A stretch of DNA of 64,000 nucleotides from Platycnemis pennipes (GCA_933228895.1 OW121850.1:30637773-30701772), one strand, 5' to 3'. Numbered from the stretch's first letter, positions 45,675 through 57,229 are shown. Program-made: numbers and translations. The notes: generated by a model not told the origin, from the letters alone.

Positions 45675-45973
45675 TTTATCTCATGTCGAACTGATGGATA
45701 CAAAATGTCATATATGTCCCTTCTTTTTTACCGACAGAAATATAAAAGACAGAAAGTAATAAGGGATATCGGATCAGGATATACGGAATTTTCTCTGCGA
45801 ATGGTGGAAGATGGTACGGTGCTTGAGGAACTAGAATAGGTGCACCCAGTAACACTGGAGATTGTTGTTAAACTTTGAAATATTTTCTAATGATATATTG
45901 ATGAATCTATAAGACATTAAGGTCCGTATTTTGCTGGGAAAATTTTTACTTGGCTCTTCAGAACAGTACAACA

Positions 45974-46250
45974 GAGAAGAGTCAGGTGGGTTGGACACAT
46001 CCTGAGGCATTATGTATTTTGAACGCATTCTTCACTGATCTTCTGGGCAAATAAGATGATGAGCGAGTCGTTCAGCGAAATGATGACTGAGATGGATAGC
46101 CTAATCTGAGTGAAGACCCGTAAAGAATTCACTTGAAAGATACGCCGGGAAAGCACAAGAACATTCTTCATAATGCGTTTTTCAAGAACATGACTGAGGG
46201 AAAAATACAAGGAAAGACCCCATGAGGATGTCCAAGGAATAAGTACAGGG
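45974..46250 (+). mobile_element. RTE-like LINE C-terminal fragment, interrupted
   Basis: RRVRWVGHILRH is read at 45974-46009 and the expected continuation HNAFFKNMTEGKIQGK, a stop, then GCPRNKYRGK, at about 46169-46250. Between them is about 160 bp with no place in the family. The motif (hILRhd...EGkiqGkrprGRPRnky) is the usual C-terminal end of RTE-type LINEs, from a subfamily different from the other copies here. Confidence 0.55.
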
Positions 46251-46259
46251 GCAAAATAA

Positions 46260-47209
46260 ATATGTATTCAGTAGAAAAGTTCCAGGTTATAACTGAGCTA
46301 GAAAATAATAGTAATGATGTCTTTATTTGAGGCGAGATTGATACTAAATATTCCTTCAACTCAACCCCTTGTCAATAACAATTACGATATTTTGAACATA
46401 GGGTATAGGGACGTACATAAATACATGGATGAAATAAAAATGACGTTAGAAAAGCATTTTGATGCTCAGACCATTTGAATTACAATAAATAAAGGATAAC
46501 TACATTTGACGTAATGGAAAATAAAGATTAGGTACATTGGTATGGCACACTGTATTTAAAAGCTATGAAAAGACATACAGGCGTGGAAAACGTAGGAATA
46601 AAAGACATATCTTTAACAAAAAACCCCATAGCAGGAGAACAGCCGCAAAGGAAGGATGGTTAGAAAAACCTGCGAAACGTTCTAAATGATAAGCAATGTT
46701 ACAGGTTAAACTATGGGTTACAAATTACATAAAAATGTGCTCTATCACAATTATAGAATCTATGATTTTTACCGAACAAAATTTATTTATTTTTTTACTT
46801 TACATAAGAAGCCGAACGTGTGAAGGAAAATTCCTGCTAATTGTTCAAGCATAATATTATTGTTCCCATTAATCCCATGTTTCGCCAAGTTTTGTCCTTA
46901 GGAATGTGATATCATCATTCTTTTAAAGATTTTCTCTGATGACGCGTTTCTAGTTTTTCAATATTGTTCCATTCTCTACAGGCAGTGTCTGTAAAAAATT
47001 AATAGATAAGAGTGAGGAATTGATTTAAATCAATCTTATCGTAGAATTAACAAAAATAAGTCATATTATCAGGAACTGGTAGGTGTTTTCGACCTAGAGG
47101 GAAGAAAATTTCTTTGACCCTGAAAGATTAAAACTCAATTCATCTGAGTACAGCTCAACTGTCTTGACTGTAAAAAGGGCGCACATACGAGTTCATGATT
47201 TTGCCGCGA
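46260..47209. other. No recognisable feature
   Basis: AT-rich with no identified repeat or credible frame. Confidence 0.4.
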
Positions 47210-47880
47210 GGTACGTTAATGTGTTTCGGCAGGTTCCGGCTTGATGCTAGTTGATGTTTCAGTGTGCCGATTTCTTCTCCTCCTTATGACTTTTGGAGAG
47301 GTCGTTGAACCTAAAATTTGCTGGAAGTGTCCATGCGTCTGAGAAATATTTTGGGGCACACGTGCGGGGAAACCATTCGCAATAACGGAAAAGAACTGGA
47401 GCCTTCTAGACGTTTCCATCATCCACGCTACCCTTGTTCCTTCCCTCTCTCTTTCTCTCTCGAAGCTTCCCATTGCCTGCCAACACCCCTCTTCCATTCC
47501 CCCCCCCCCATATTCATCCATAAAGCTCCCTTTGGAGACGCCTCTTTTCCTCTCTAGATTAAAGCAATTATCTCCAGCACCCAACGACCGCATCCCCCTC
47601 GCAGTCACCCGCAAGCCATCGGTCGCAGTGACCCGCGGTGGAGTTCCGTTGGGATTACAGCAGCGAAGTCGCCTCGGTCGGGGACGGCAGGCTCAAAAGC
47701 ACCGCATATAGACGCATTATTGTGAGAGGAGAGAAGCGATTAGTGTATTTGACCTCGAAGGCATCTAGGGGCAATTGGGACGAGGACAATGTGTGTTTCT
47801 GTCTCAGGGGTCCCGGGCGTAACAAGGGGTATTCGCTAACACGCTCGGAAACAGAGAGTGGATTTGACTAACAGATTGGA
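47210..47880. other. CpG-rich stretch, no gene recognised
   Basis: A 132-residue minus frame (47216-47614) and plus frames (47318-47557, 47638-47871) overlap or abut. They carry no domain. A C run lies at 47500-47509. It could be a promoter region; I have no direct support. Confidence 0.25.
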
Positions 47881-48307
47881 GGGACTGCGGGATGGCCAAG
47901 TTTAGCATTTACGGAATTGATCGCTGATACGAACGAAAATTCAAGAAGGCTGTTTCGTAGCCTTTCTGGCTGATGCTTATGGGGTGGTGTTGCGGTTCTT
48001 GAGTTTGACTCCCGATCAAATTGTTACAATAAATCTTCCAGATTGTTCATTCCTGAAGAAGGTTTTTCGGCTGATTTTTTACTGTCAAACAAGAGCTATT
48101 TAATAGTTCACGCGGCTAATGTTATTGCTGGGTGTTGAAATAACTAATTATTCATTGGCCCCGAAGATTTTTGGGCCGTAAAGTCAATCAAATTTTTATG
48201 ACTTTTCTTCACTCTAAGAATTTGACCAAACTTAAGTCAAGTCTGAGTTTATATTTAGGAAATCTTATGTAGATGATCTACATTGATTCGCGGTCATAAA
48301 AGTTTTA

Positions 48308-48352
48308 TGTTTTCTTATCATCATTATGTTTTCTTATCATCATTATCATAAG
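48308..48352. repeat. 19-bp tandem repeat, two copies
   Basis: ATGTTTTCTTATCATCATT occurs twice in perfect tandem (from 48309), followed by ATCATAAG. Confidence 0.75.
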
Positions 48353-48394
48353 TCTACAGTCGTAAGGATGGTGTTTTAAACAGGCACTACTTGA

Positions 48395-48755
48395 TTCCAA
48401 TTCCAGTTAACCTCTTCATATTTCCATAATTCTTCTCTTTTACATCCTTCAAACTTGCTCCATGTGTCTCATATGAGGACTTTTCCATTTTTCTAGTTCA
48501 ATGATTACTTGACGATTGTCTTCATCAGGCCATCATGCCTCAAGATATGGCGATTAAATTGTTCCGTCTCCTTTATAAAGTTTTAAGCAGATTTCTCTTT
48601 CCTCTAAATATGTTTACTCTTCATAAAGCTTTTTCCTATGCCTCGTGGTCTACTCATTTTAACTTCATCATTCTTTGTAGAACCACATATCGAATGCTAC
48701 GAGCCCAAACTTTTCTGCTGCTCATATCGTCCATGCCTCAATTCCATTAAGGCGT
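48395..48755 (-). mobile_element. RTE-type LINE, C-terminal fragment, degenerate
   Basis: On minus: GGCATGATGGCCTGATGAAG (the DGLMKT motif), the reverse complement of CTCAAGATATGGCGATTAAA (LIAISW/LIGHIL region), and upstream blocks for the tryptophan-rich linker near 48640-48755. Frames are broken by small deletions. 48756-51100 contains no identified feature. Confidence 0.75.
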
Positions 48756-51104
48756 TTTTAGACTCGTAAAATAATTTTACAGCTATTTCTGTAATATTTA
48801 TTCCTAAAATTACTATCCAATAATTTTCGAGTTATAACATGTAACACTGGTAAATTTCAGTTAAAGTCTGAATCAGATTGTGAAAACAGCACTTCTACAA
48901 AACATAACTCTGCCCAAAATAGGGATGCAGGAAATTATCTTGCAGGAAATTTCAAAATCGTTATGCCATCAGTCTCAGAATTACACTACCTTCTGATATT
49001 CATCATCCACTATGGTTAAAAAAAAACATTTTTATCTAGGGATTAATTATAATCGCCATTCAGTGAGAACAACTTTTCCCAACTTTAGATACCTTATTGC
49101 GAATGACGCGTATTGGGGAGTCTAAGATTGAGGAAAGTGAGATTATTTCAATCATAAGACAACGTTCCGCTACAGCACTCATCTACAATTTTCGTAATGA
49201 TGGAAATATTTTATGATCATGTACTGTGGGAAAAAGATTCCGGATTAAATAATTTGGGTAACGCTTAACTGAAAATTAAAGAATATCCCATTTCCTCCAC
49301 CGAATATTGCCAGTCTTCTTGGATAGTAGCAATTTTGTCTTTAAATTGCATATTTTATAATACAGTTCACTTAAACTTCCAAATTCCAAGTCATTGGATA
49401 CCCTTAACACTGCATTCTCTTAAAATAATTTTCGCATTTAAAATCAATGGGCCAGATAATAACCTCGTTAAACGGGACTGGTTGTAGAGCTTTGGACATA
49501 AAACTTGGAAAATTTCCGCATAACGCTAATGCTACAGCTGACGCAGTCATTGCATTGCTATTTGAATCTTGTTACTCGCAAATCAAAGCCGATTTATACT
49601 CAATTTCTGAGTACATTGGGAACAGAATTCTATCTTGTAAATGGTCCACAGTCTATAATTAGAGTATTTTAGTAAGGATGAAGCTTCTGCGGAAGTTTTT
49701 AACAGCAGCGGAAATCATTTTATTTTAAACAGCACTTATTAGTGGCAATGAAATGCTGAAAATGAGACAACAAAAATAATTGTGGCTTTTTGAAGGATTA
49801 TCCAAAATATGCGCAGAAAATCGTGGGTCTAAGATTGCTTTTCAAGATTGCTTTTGATCTTAAAGCTACAACTCGTTTTCCATGAAGTCATTGATGAATT
49901 CTTGGCCTTAAAACCCCATTGTTGGCTGTAAGTCTCTGAGAACTTCTAGCTAACTATTTATAAGAATAGATTTGATAAATAATTAAAGTCTGCTAGAGAT
50001 TTGTTGAGGGAAAAAAATGAAAATTACGACAGAACTATAAATTAGTGCGGATCATCGAACGCTGTTGAGGATAAAAGGGTTGAGGGCTGAGGTTGACGCC
50101 GCCTTATCCAGAATAAGGCATTATTTTCCCAGCTTCTTGAAGTTAAACTTATATCACCACATGGTCTGCTTTAACTCTGGGTGATAACTAAGGGACCTTA
50201 TGTTATTGTTACGATTAAAGGAGACAGCTGACGCAGAATGCGTCATCCGGATGTTGAATAAGCTAATTCTCGATATCTTATCGTTTTCCAGAGCAGAGTA
50301 GGGTGAAGCTAATGAGCCAGCCTTTCCTTTTATCAATTCGTATTAAGTCTAAAGATTCAGTTATTTTTCACGATGTCACCAAAAGGTCAAGTTTACCAGA
50401 CGGAAACAGACTTGTGATGGAACAATCTCTAACGCCCACAATGAGAACTTGGATGTATTTTTTCAATGACACAGACGTCTTCCTCAAAGATATTCGGAGT
50501 TATTTGTGCCACAGTTGGACTATTAGGTATTATAGAGCATTTTATGCTGTCTATAGTGGAGGAATATATTTTTCTTAAGAAAGTTTCGGAACATTCAGAT
50601 AGCGTCATTTCAGTGACGGGCCTCGGTGTGAAAGTAATGATTAACCCTCAGTCATTACGTAATTTCCGGTAGCCGAAGACCCTTCTTGCTATTCAACTTA
50701 TTGTAATTAATATGGTATGTCATCGAAGCCATCATGCACTCTGATATGCCATTGTAGCCATTAGCCTCCTGGATTAGCTCCAGACCTATTCTATACCTGA
50801 CTCTTGTAATCTCCAGCCCTATTTCGCGCATCTTAAGTCTCACTTATAGGAAAGAATCTAGACAGCCAAACAGTAAAATTCATTATTTTTCCATTTTTTG
50901 TCTTTTTTTAGATTCATTTAAATATATTTAAAAAATTGTCAACCAAAAATTTAAATACCTGTTGAGTCCTTGTTCATAATTAAAGAAAGATCATTACCTT
51001 CAGGAATACATAGAGCTTGCTCTATTAGTGGTACAAGAGATCTTTTGTGCTCGTATTATCATCCTTAAAAAGCACTGGGCTACTGTTTATTCGACTACCG
51101 CAAA

Positions 51105-51310
51105 ATACGACCTAAGTAAATGTGTTCCCTTCATAGAATAATGCGCAATCAATCATCTTTCTCCGCGTGGCTCATCACAAAAGACTCGCCTGCAGGAGAG
51201 AGTAAGTATCTTTGGAGGAGACTGCCAAGGTCTGAGAAATAAGGTGCAGTTCTATTCGCTACTTTTCAATTTAAAGGATTATTTCTAACACTTGCTTTTA
51301 GCCTGTAAAC
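51105..51310 (-). mobile_element. SINE (family 3) body, head missing
   Basis: It aligns with 53465-53714: ACCTAAGTAAATGTGTTC, GCGTGGCTCATCACAAAAG, GACTCGCC, CTACTTTTCAATTTAAAG and ACTTGCTTTTAGCCTG in the same order. Because the 53-kb copy joins a minus-strand tRNA-like head, this copy is also read as minus and 5'-truncated. 51311-52299 has nothing secure. Confidence 0.55.
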
Positions 51311-52299
51311 AGGTAGATGAATCAGAAATGTGAATCATAACAGAAATAGAAAAAATAAGGTAAAGTACAGTTTAATTCGATCTTACAGAAAGCACAGCTT
51401 TATTTATATTACATAAATACGAGCAGAAATTGTGACATACGAACTATTTGGTAATTTCAGCATAACCAATTGAAGGCATATTTCTTTGATAGGTATATGG
51501 CTCCTTAAGAGCGTTAGCCTATTCATTGCGATACTTACTGTGAATATCCTTACGGTTTTGATTCGTCTCGTGGTTTACGTTCGCGACATCCCTGTCTTTT
51601 CAAGGAAGCCAAACATTAATCGTTATTGCTCTATTCGTAAATTCAACAACGCTAGCATTTGGTCCATACATCTCTCGGTTCAAAGTATTTTTAGCAAATA
51701 TCATCAACTACTTGTGAAAATGAAGCACACGAAATTAAAGACTTCCTTTTGCTTGTAGTTCATTTTGCTGTCTTTTATTACTCTCTTCACTGCATACAAG
51801 TCAATCAAGCGAGAACTTGGATAATCTTTATGACCACTGATTGCGAGCTCATTTTCTCCTTTGTGATGGAACTCTTTGTTGAAATACCTAGTTGGAAAAG
51901 GAAATGTTCTCACCTTTATAGAATTCTTCTATGATCATGCAATTGAATGAAAATTTTCTCACGCAACTCACTTCCTCATTGTTATCCCGGAACCTCTTGG
52001 CTCTACAGCAAGAAAACCTTCACTCTTGTGTATAAACCTGAAGACGGGATAGTCCAGAGAGTCAAGTGTGCAGGAGTATTGACCAAAGGGCCAGAGTTCA
52101 AACCGTAAAGACGACTCATATTTTCTGGGGAACCGCAGCCGACACAGGAAAAGGAAGCGGCCCACATGATCTGATGCGTGTATTCCACCCACCGCAGGGA
52201 TTACCCAGTATGTGGTGAGTTCAATGTGACTTGAGCATTTTGGAAATGTTGACTGCCGCGTAGTTTGTGAGAGAGAAAAGATGTTGTGCTGATACGACC

Positions 52300-52435
52300 C
52301 TGCAAGGCGGTGGTAGCCGGATCGGCATTGCAACGACTTGATAAACTAAAGGGCTCGGGTTTGAGTCCCGCCTCGAGCAAGGACGTTACATTTGTCTTCA
52401 GCTGAAGAGTGCATGTAGGATGTACGTTATAACAT
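52300..52435 (+). mobile_element. Possible tRNA-derived SINE head
   Basis: The segment GGATCGGCATTGCAACGACT then GGGCTCGGGTTTGAGTCCCG contains a good B box (GGTTTGAGTCCCG) at the right distance from an A-box-like stretch. The body after it matches no other copy in the window, so this is weaker than the other SINE calls. Confidence 0.35.
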
Positions 52436-52643
52436 TGGCCATTGGGAGCTGGTGAGGAGTACTGCCTACCCTCCTCCCCAGGGCCCAGGTTTGAAACCCA
52501 ATTGTGGCAGAGATTTTCAAGTGTATACCTACAGATCCCTACCTGGGCTTTAAGTGGAGAGAACTTTAAGCGCTTTACTTCTTCCGTCAGATTGGACGTT
52601 AAACTGTGGAAAATTAGCCGCCTCTTGTTGAAAGCAGACTAAT
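52436..52643 (+). mobile_element. SINE (family 1), 3'-truncated
   Basis: AGGAGTACTGCCTACCCTCC, CCCAGGTTTGAAACCCAATT (B box) and CTTCCGTCAGATTGGACGTT, GCAGACTAATG follow family 1 order. It stops where the repeat at 52644 starts, so that repeat likely inserted into or joined this copy. Confidence 0.75.
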
Positions 52644-53187
52644 GGGGACGTTTACTCGGAACCGAAATTGCAATTTTTTGCACGAAATTGTTAGATGGAA
52701 ACAAAAAAAGAATTTTAGTGAAAAAAATAATCTTCTAACCACAACCATTCACTCATAAATCAAAAATTAAAATAGGTAAGCAAAATGTGACGCCCACCGA
52801 AAAAGCTGCTGTGATAACTTTGACGTCATTTTCCTCCCGTCCTTGACTGCTCTTATGGGAAGGGAAGGGAGTGGAGGGGGATTCTCGGAAGGTCTGCTCG
52901 CACAGATCCTGTCTCAATCGCTCCTATTTGAAGTGCCAGCTGTGTCCCCCCCTTTGCGATAAGGCAAAGTAGCTTCGCGGGCTCAGTTGTGATTGGACGA
53001 AGTCGATATACGTTAGAGGTTGAACCACACCCACTTTTCCGAAAGGGTTAAAAACATCAGTTTTTCACCGCTTATAACTCGAGAAATAATTGACGGATCA
53101 AAAAACGGAAAATACGAGTTTTTTTTATTTTACACACACTATCAGATTCGGCAATTAAAAAAATATGGTAAACGACCCCATTCCTAC
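52644..53187 (+). repeat. Unknown dispersed repeat, ~540 bp (copy 1)
   Basis: It aligns end to end with 57862-58402. Shared blocks in order: CGTTTACTCGGAAC, ACGAAATTGTTAGATGGAAA, TAATCTTCTAACCA, GTGACGCCCACCGAA, GGTCTGCTCG-ACAGATCCTG, GTAGCTTCGCGG, CCCACTTTTCCGAA, GGGTTAAAAACATCAGTTT, CACCGCTTATAACTCGAGAA and ACTATCAGATTCGGCAAT. I see no terminal inverted repeat, no target duplication and no open frame. The central part is CpG-rich. The strand is arbitrary. Confidence 0.75.
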
Positions 53188-53464
53188 GCTTGGTTTCACT
53201 TCACACTTAGTCCTTTCGTAATAATAGCACAAAAGTCATTGCCTGTCAGTCACCTCACCAGAATAACTATAACTTCTTACCTTTTGGTAAGCCGTCCAAG
53301 CCATTTAAACTTAAGTCCAGAAGTCTACAGAAACGTACCAAATCGGTGTGAGAACCTATATTGTCATTTCTTGCCATACAGTACCTGAGAAAGTAACTTA
53401 CCATAATTTGGGCAGATTAGTATTCAACGTCTTATAATTATTCACATTAAATTGACTAACGTTA

Positions 53465-53797
53465 AATATGATCTAAGTAAATGCGTTCACATAGTAGAAA
53501 AATGCACAATTACTGTCAACTTTCTTCGTGTGGCTCACCAACAAAGGACTCGCACAAAAGAGACAAGAAGTATATTTGCAGGTATATATATTTGATATTT
53601 CCTATGTCTGGGAAAAAGACACTCACTTCCATTTTTTACTTTTCAATGTAAAGTACCTACCTGCAGACTTTTTCAGACCATCTGGGGAATTTGAAGTTGA
53701 CACTTGCCTTTAGCCTGAAAAAATTCACCTGGAACGGGTGTCGAACCACGGGCCTTTGGCTTTTCGGGCCACGGCGCAGACCACTACGCTATCCAGG
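53465..53797 (-). mobile_element. tRNA-derived SINE (family 3) with recognisable tRNA-like head
   Basis: The head (53728-53797, minus) folds as a tRNA-like: a CCTGGA/TCCAGG acceptor stem, a D arm (CGTA/TGCG), an anticodon-like arm TGGC-CCGAAAA-GCCA with GAA in the anticodon position, and a decayed T arm holding the B box GTGGTTCGACACC. Downstream on minus, the body includes GGTGAGCCACACGAAGAAAG. Position 33 is C and the T stem is broken, so it is not a functional tRNA. A headless copy of the body is at 51105-51310. Confidence 0.65.
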
Positions 53798-53894
53798 ATC
53801 GGTAATTCAAATGGCAAATTTTTACCGAGGTTCAAGAACCTTAAAACTCGGTAAAATTACCAGTATCTATACTATTGGATATATTTACACCTAT

Positions 53895-54160
53895 TCGTAT
53901 CCCTAATTGTACGATGAAAAGAGAACATTTTGAATCTGTCAGTTCGGCAATCGATTTGTGTAATTTTGTGATTATGGTCCAGTCTACTATCGTGAGTAGG
54001 AGTTCGCAAAATATTTTAACGTCATCAGTGAAATTATTATCTATCTTGGAATTTATGTAAGAGATTAATTCTAGATTTCAACCTACAATCTGACAATGAT
54101 TCCCATTTTAGTTCATTTAATAGACTGGTTACGCTTATATGGTTATCATACCTTTGCGAT
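53895..54160 (-). mobile_element. CR1-type LINE fragment, old copy
   Basis: ACATTTTGAATCTGTCAGTT, then TTTATGTAAGAGATTAATTC, AACCTACAATCTGACAATGA and TTCATTTAATAGACTGGTTA follow the order of the 33.85-34.08-kb stretch of the better copy, but with many differences. It belongs to a diverged subfamily. 54161-55301 (including a mildly CpG-rich patch at 54200-54560) shows nothing else. Confidence 0.65.
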
Positions 54161-55313
54161 GCCATCCTTGCAGGCAGGAGAAAGGGATATAAGACGGGAG
54201 TAGATACTGCGTCACTCTCGCCCTTCTTATCAGGGCGTCTCCGTTTCTCGCGCGTTTGCCCTTGGGAGGCCGTTTCCAGCCAGACGTGTCCGTTGCAGGA
54301 TGCAACGCTCTCCTCCCCTCAGGACCTTCCTCCCCATAAAGTGCATCCATTAAGACTCGAGTTGATGAGAGGTCGGAGACAACGAACGCGAGCAATGCTA
54401 AGCATGACATCCTTCAAGGGTGACTTAATGATATGTAATCCGTCTGATGGGGGCCGCTGCAGTTCTTTCGTTTTCTCCGCCGTCTGACGGACTTCACGCT
54501 TGCCAACCTGCGTCTGACCTACAGAGCTGACTAAGTCGTCTAAGATCCTACGAACCACTCATGAACTCACAAAGTGCCTCCTTCGCCAGGCATTCATTCC
54601 TAGAATTAACTAGGTACAAAAGCACTTACGGCTAGCATTCGTCAAGGTCATGGAGAGAAAAGAGGTGAGAGTGAGTCCAGCATCATTAAAAACATGGTTC
54701 TCATAAATTTTTTACCAATTATTTATGCCTGTGAATTTGTACAATTACCCTAGCCAGCACCACTTAGATTAGATATAGGTGGTGTTGCCCTAGCTAAGTA
54801 GATATACTTAGGAGGGAAGCAACATCTTCATAGCAACATGTAAATCTACATCTTCAAGATATCCTGCATCAAACGAAGAGGGTTTACGGCGGGAGGTGAT
54901 TAACCATCATACATTCATTACGCTTTCGCTAATAAATACGGTAAATCTTCATTTGGGATAACTTATTAACGTAATGCGGGCATTACCCCAAAGAGTTCAA
55001 TTGCCTACTCTTCATGCAATATGAAAAGGGATTTATAAATAATTTACGAAAATTCCATGAAATATCCTCATTCGTTGAAGATATTATTGATTCCAGATGA
55101 ACTATGTAGTGAACAACGAATCAGAATTTTTGTATTAATGGTATTACTTTAAATAGATTAGTCTAGAACTCCAATTGTGATCGAAAAGTGGTGCAATTCA
55201 TCTTTAGGTTCTATTATCAACTATTATTAACACCAGCTTGTAAACCAACAAATATTCATGGTTTATTAGCAGGTTTTTGTACCCATTTGTTTCCCCTGAT
55301 GGTGATGCATATA

Positions 55314-55495
55314 GTTCAAAGTTTGAGGCTTTACTTTGTGGAACCACTCGATTGGAAATGAAAATTCACTTTGTACGTTCCACACAAAGACTTTATTGGT
55401 TTCGACAAAATATGTCATTATCAAGTTGAAAATGACATATTTTGTCGAAACCATTAAAGTCTTTGTGTGGAACGTAATTGAATTTTCATTTCTAA
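55314..55495. mobile_element. Fold-back insertion with 12-bp target duplication (Penelope-like architecture)
   Basis: GTGATGCATATA occurs at 55302-55313 and 55496-55507. Inside: a one-sided extension of about 41 bp (55314-55354), a left arm (55355-55419), a 10-base loop, and an inverted right arm (55430-55492). Both arms carry CATATTTTGTCGAAACC and AAAGTCTTTGTGTGGAACGT with only a few mismatches. The layout, extension plus inverted arms plus 12-14-bp duplication, and a hairpin directly followed by GAAAC match the insertion at 10565-11020, although the sequences differ. Confidence 0.7.
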
Positions 55496-55708
55496 GTGAT
55501 GCATATACTTTGGATCATGGGTCGTGAAAAAGATGTACATTTGTTGAAAATGGTATAATTTATTTCATAACCATATAATTATCAAAGTGGTATCTAAGGA
55601 TCTGGAAACCCTTCGTAAAGCACAAAGATTGACACTCTGAAGAGTGGTGCCATGAAAAATGATGATTATAATCAAAGGAACGATTGTTACACCTAAATGT
55701 CATGAGGT

Positions 55709-55917
55709 ATTTAGGTGTAACAATCACTAAAGATTTATCATGGAGAAGACAGTTCCGGGAAATATACGGCCGAACCAAGAGAAAGCTAGGATCTATTAAA
55801 AGAGTACTTCGGAAATGTGGTGATAAGATAAAAGAGTGATATTAATTTTCATTAGTTAGGCCCCACCTTGAATATGTAGCCAGTGAATGGGATCCGAATG
55901 CATTAGGTTTGATCAGT
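55709..55917 (+). mobile_element. CR1-type LINE fragment with inverted 5' end
   Basis: It reads YLGVTITKDLSW, then RTKRKLGSIKRVLRKCGDK and RPHLEYVASEWDPNALGLI, in near-continuous frame. At its 5' end an inverted copy of its first bases forms a perfect 17-bp hairpin with GATTGTTACACCTAAAT (55682-55725). It stops exactly where an RTE fragment in opposite orientation begins. Confidence 0.8.
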
Positions 55918-56135
55918 TGAAGCCAAGTTTGACGCAGCTCCCCACTAAGTTCTTCTATCTACGATTATCTTCATCAGGCCATCGTGTCTTAAGATATGGC
56001 CAATTAAGTTATCCCGTCTTCGTAGAGTTTTCAGCACGCTTCTTTTTTCTCTCACTCTTTTAAGACTTCTTCGTTTGTCACTCGGTCAATCCATTTTATC
56101 TTCTACTTTTTCTATAGTATCACATTCAAATTGTA
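55918..56135 (-). mobile_element. RTE-type LINE, C-terminal fragment
   Basis: On minus: the SLKRVREKRSVLKTLRRRDN then LIGHILRHDGLMKI motifs, and the terminal S-GELRQTWLQ region in place of the usual AASNQS end. About 80 bp around the EGK-NGK-GRPR part are deleted. It lies immediately against the CR1 fragment at 55917. 56136-56807 shows nothing certain. Confidence 0.8.
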
Positions 56136-56809
56136 AATGCTTTTGTGATACATTCCCGTATTCCTCGTGCTGTAATTGGAACTGCTGAAACTCAATCAGG
56201 TGGGAACCGGAACATATCTTGAATAACTAACAAAGACTTTATCTTAAAAATAGCCATAGGTAGTTACAATTTAAAGCGTCAATTAATTATATGACAAATG
56301 TTGTATCCATGCCCGACTTGGAACTCAAACTTTGATGGCGATTGACGGTGCACAACACACAGTATATTTAAGCGGCAATAATATAATATTTTAATGGATT
56401 ATAGGCACTGGTAGCTTGTGTCAGTTTTAAGTTTTTTGTGTGTAAGAATCTTAAAATATATATAAGACCCTTAATGCAATTTTTCTAGGCAATCCATGCA
56501 TCTCAGTCATTTAACCACAAATATTTTTATTAAGAATAAAGCAGCAACAGCCCCAGATTATGAGATTTTATACCAAAATCTGTGCTGCATGTGGAGTCGC
56601 TGTGTTATCATGGTACATAATGCTGTATTATCATCAAATTCGGTTATGTTGTTGATAATACCTTTGTTTTACCAAACGGTAAAGCATGACTGGTGCGGAG
56701 TTGCCTCCTGCCATACACCATTGCAGTAGCAAGCTAGACATTACAAAAAAATTAGAATAAGTACCGCAGGTAAGCACATCATGTTTTGGCAAAAATTCTA
56801 TTTCACTTA

Positions 56810-57106
56810 CACTGTAAAAAGTAGATCTGATTTTGAGGTACAAAAGCGATCTGAATTTCAGATGCAACAATTTTAAGACAGGGTATGTTGAATTTCAGCA
56901 GTAATATCTTGTCTAAAAATAAGGCAGGTGAACGACTGAAAATCAGACCATCCAGAATCCTGCTCCCTCTGCTTCCTGCTTAACTGCTCCTGTACCAACC
57001 ATCCATGTTCCTGCCTCTTCCGTACCTTAAATCCGTGTTCCTGCCTTACAACCAGACAGCGCTTAAATTCAGATCGCACTGAAAATCAGATCAACTTTTT
57101 ACAGTG
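56810..57106. mobile_element. Tc1/mariner-like MITE, 297 bp
   Basis: The terminal inverted repeats begin CACTGTAAAAAGT at both ends, then (A/T)GATCTGATTTT and, after a small gap, CGATCTGAATTT; total about 48 bp. A TA dinucleotide flanks both sides (56808-56809 and 57107-57108), the Tc1/mariner target. The interior holds repeated TTCCTGC-type motifs and no transposase frame. Confidence 0.75.
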
Positions 57107-57229
57107 TAAAGCGCTTAAAATATTCCGTGGAAGTCAACAAGGCTTTAGATTCGGCTCTGAGGAAAACTTTGAAACGAAAAAAAAAATCAAACGAAGTTTT
57201 AGTTTCTTTTCGTAATGTCAAGGAGATCG

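Noticed and set aside
51968..52333. 121-residue minus frame
   Set aside because: No domain; it overlaps a SINE-like region and reads through B-box-like text.
53728..53797. Functional tRNA-Phe gene
   Set aside because: C at the position before the anticodon and a broken T stem; it is joined to a SINE body found elsewhere.
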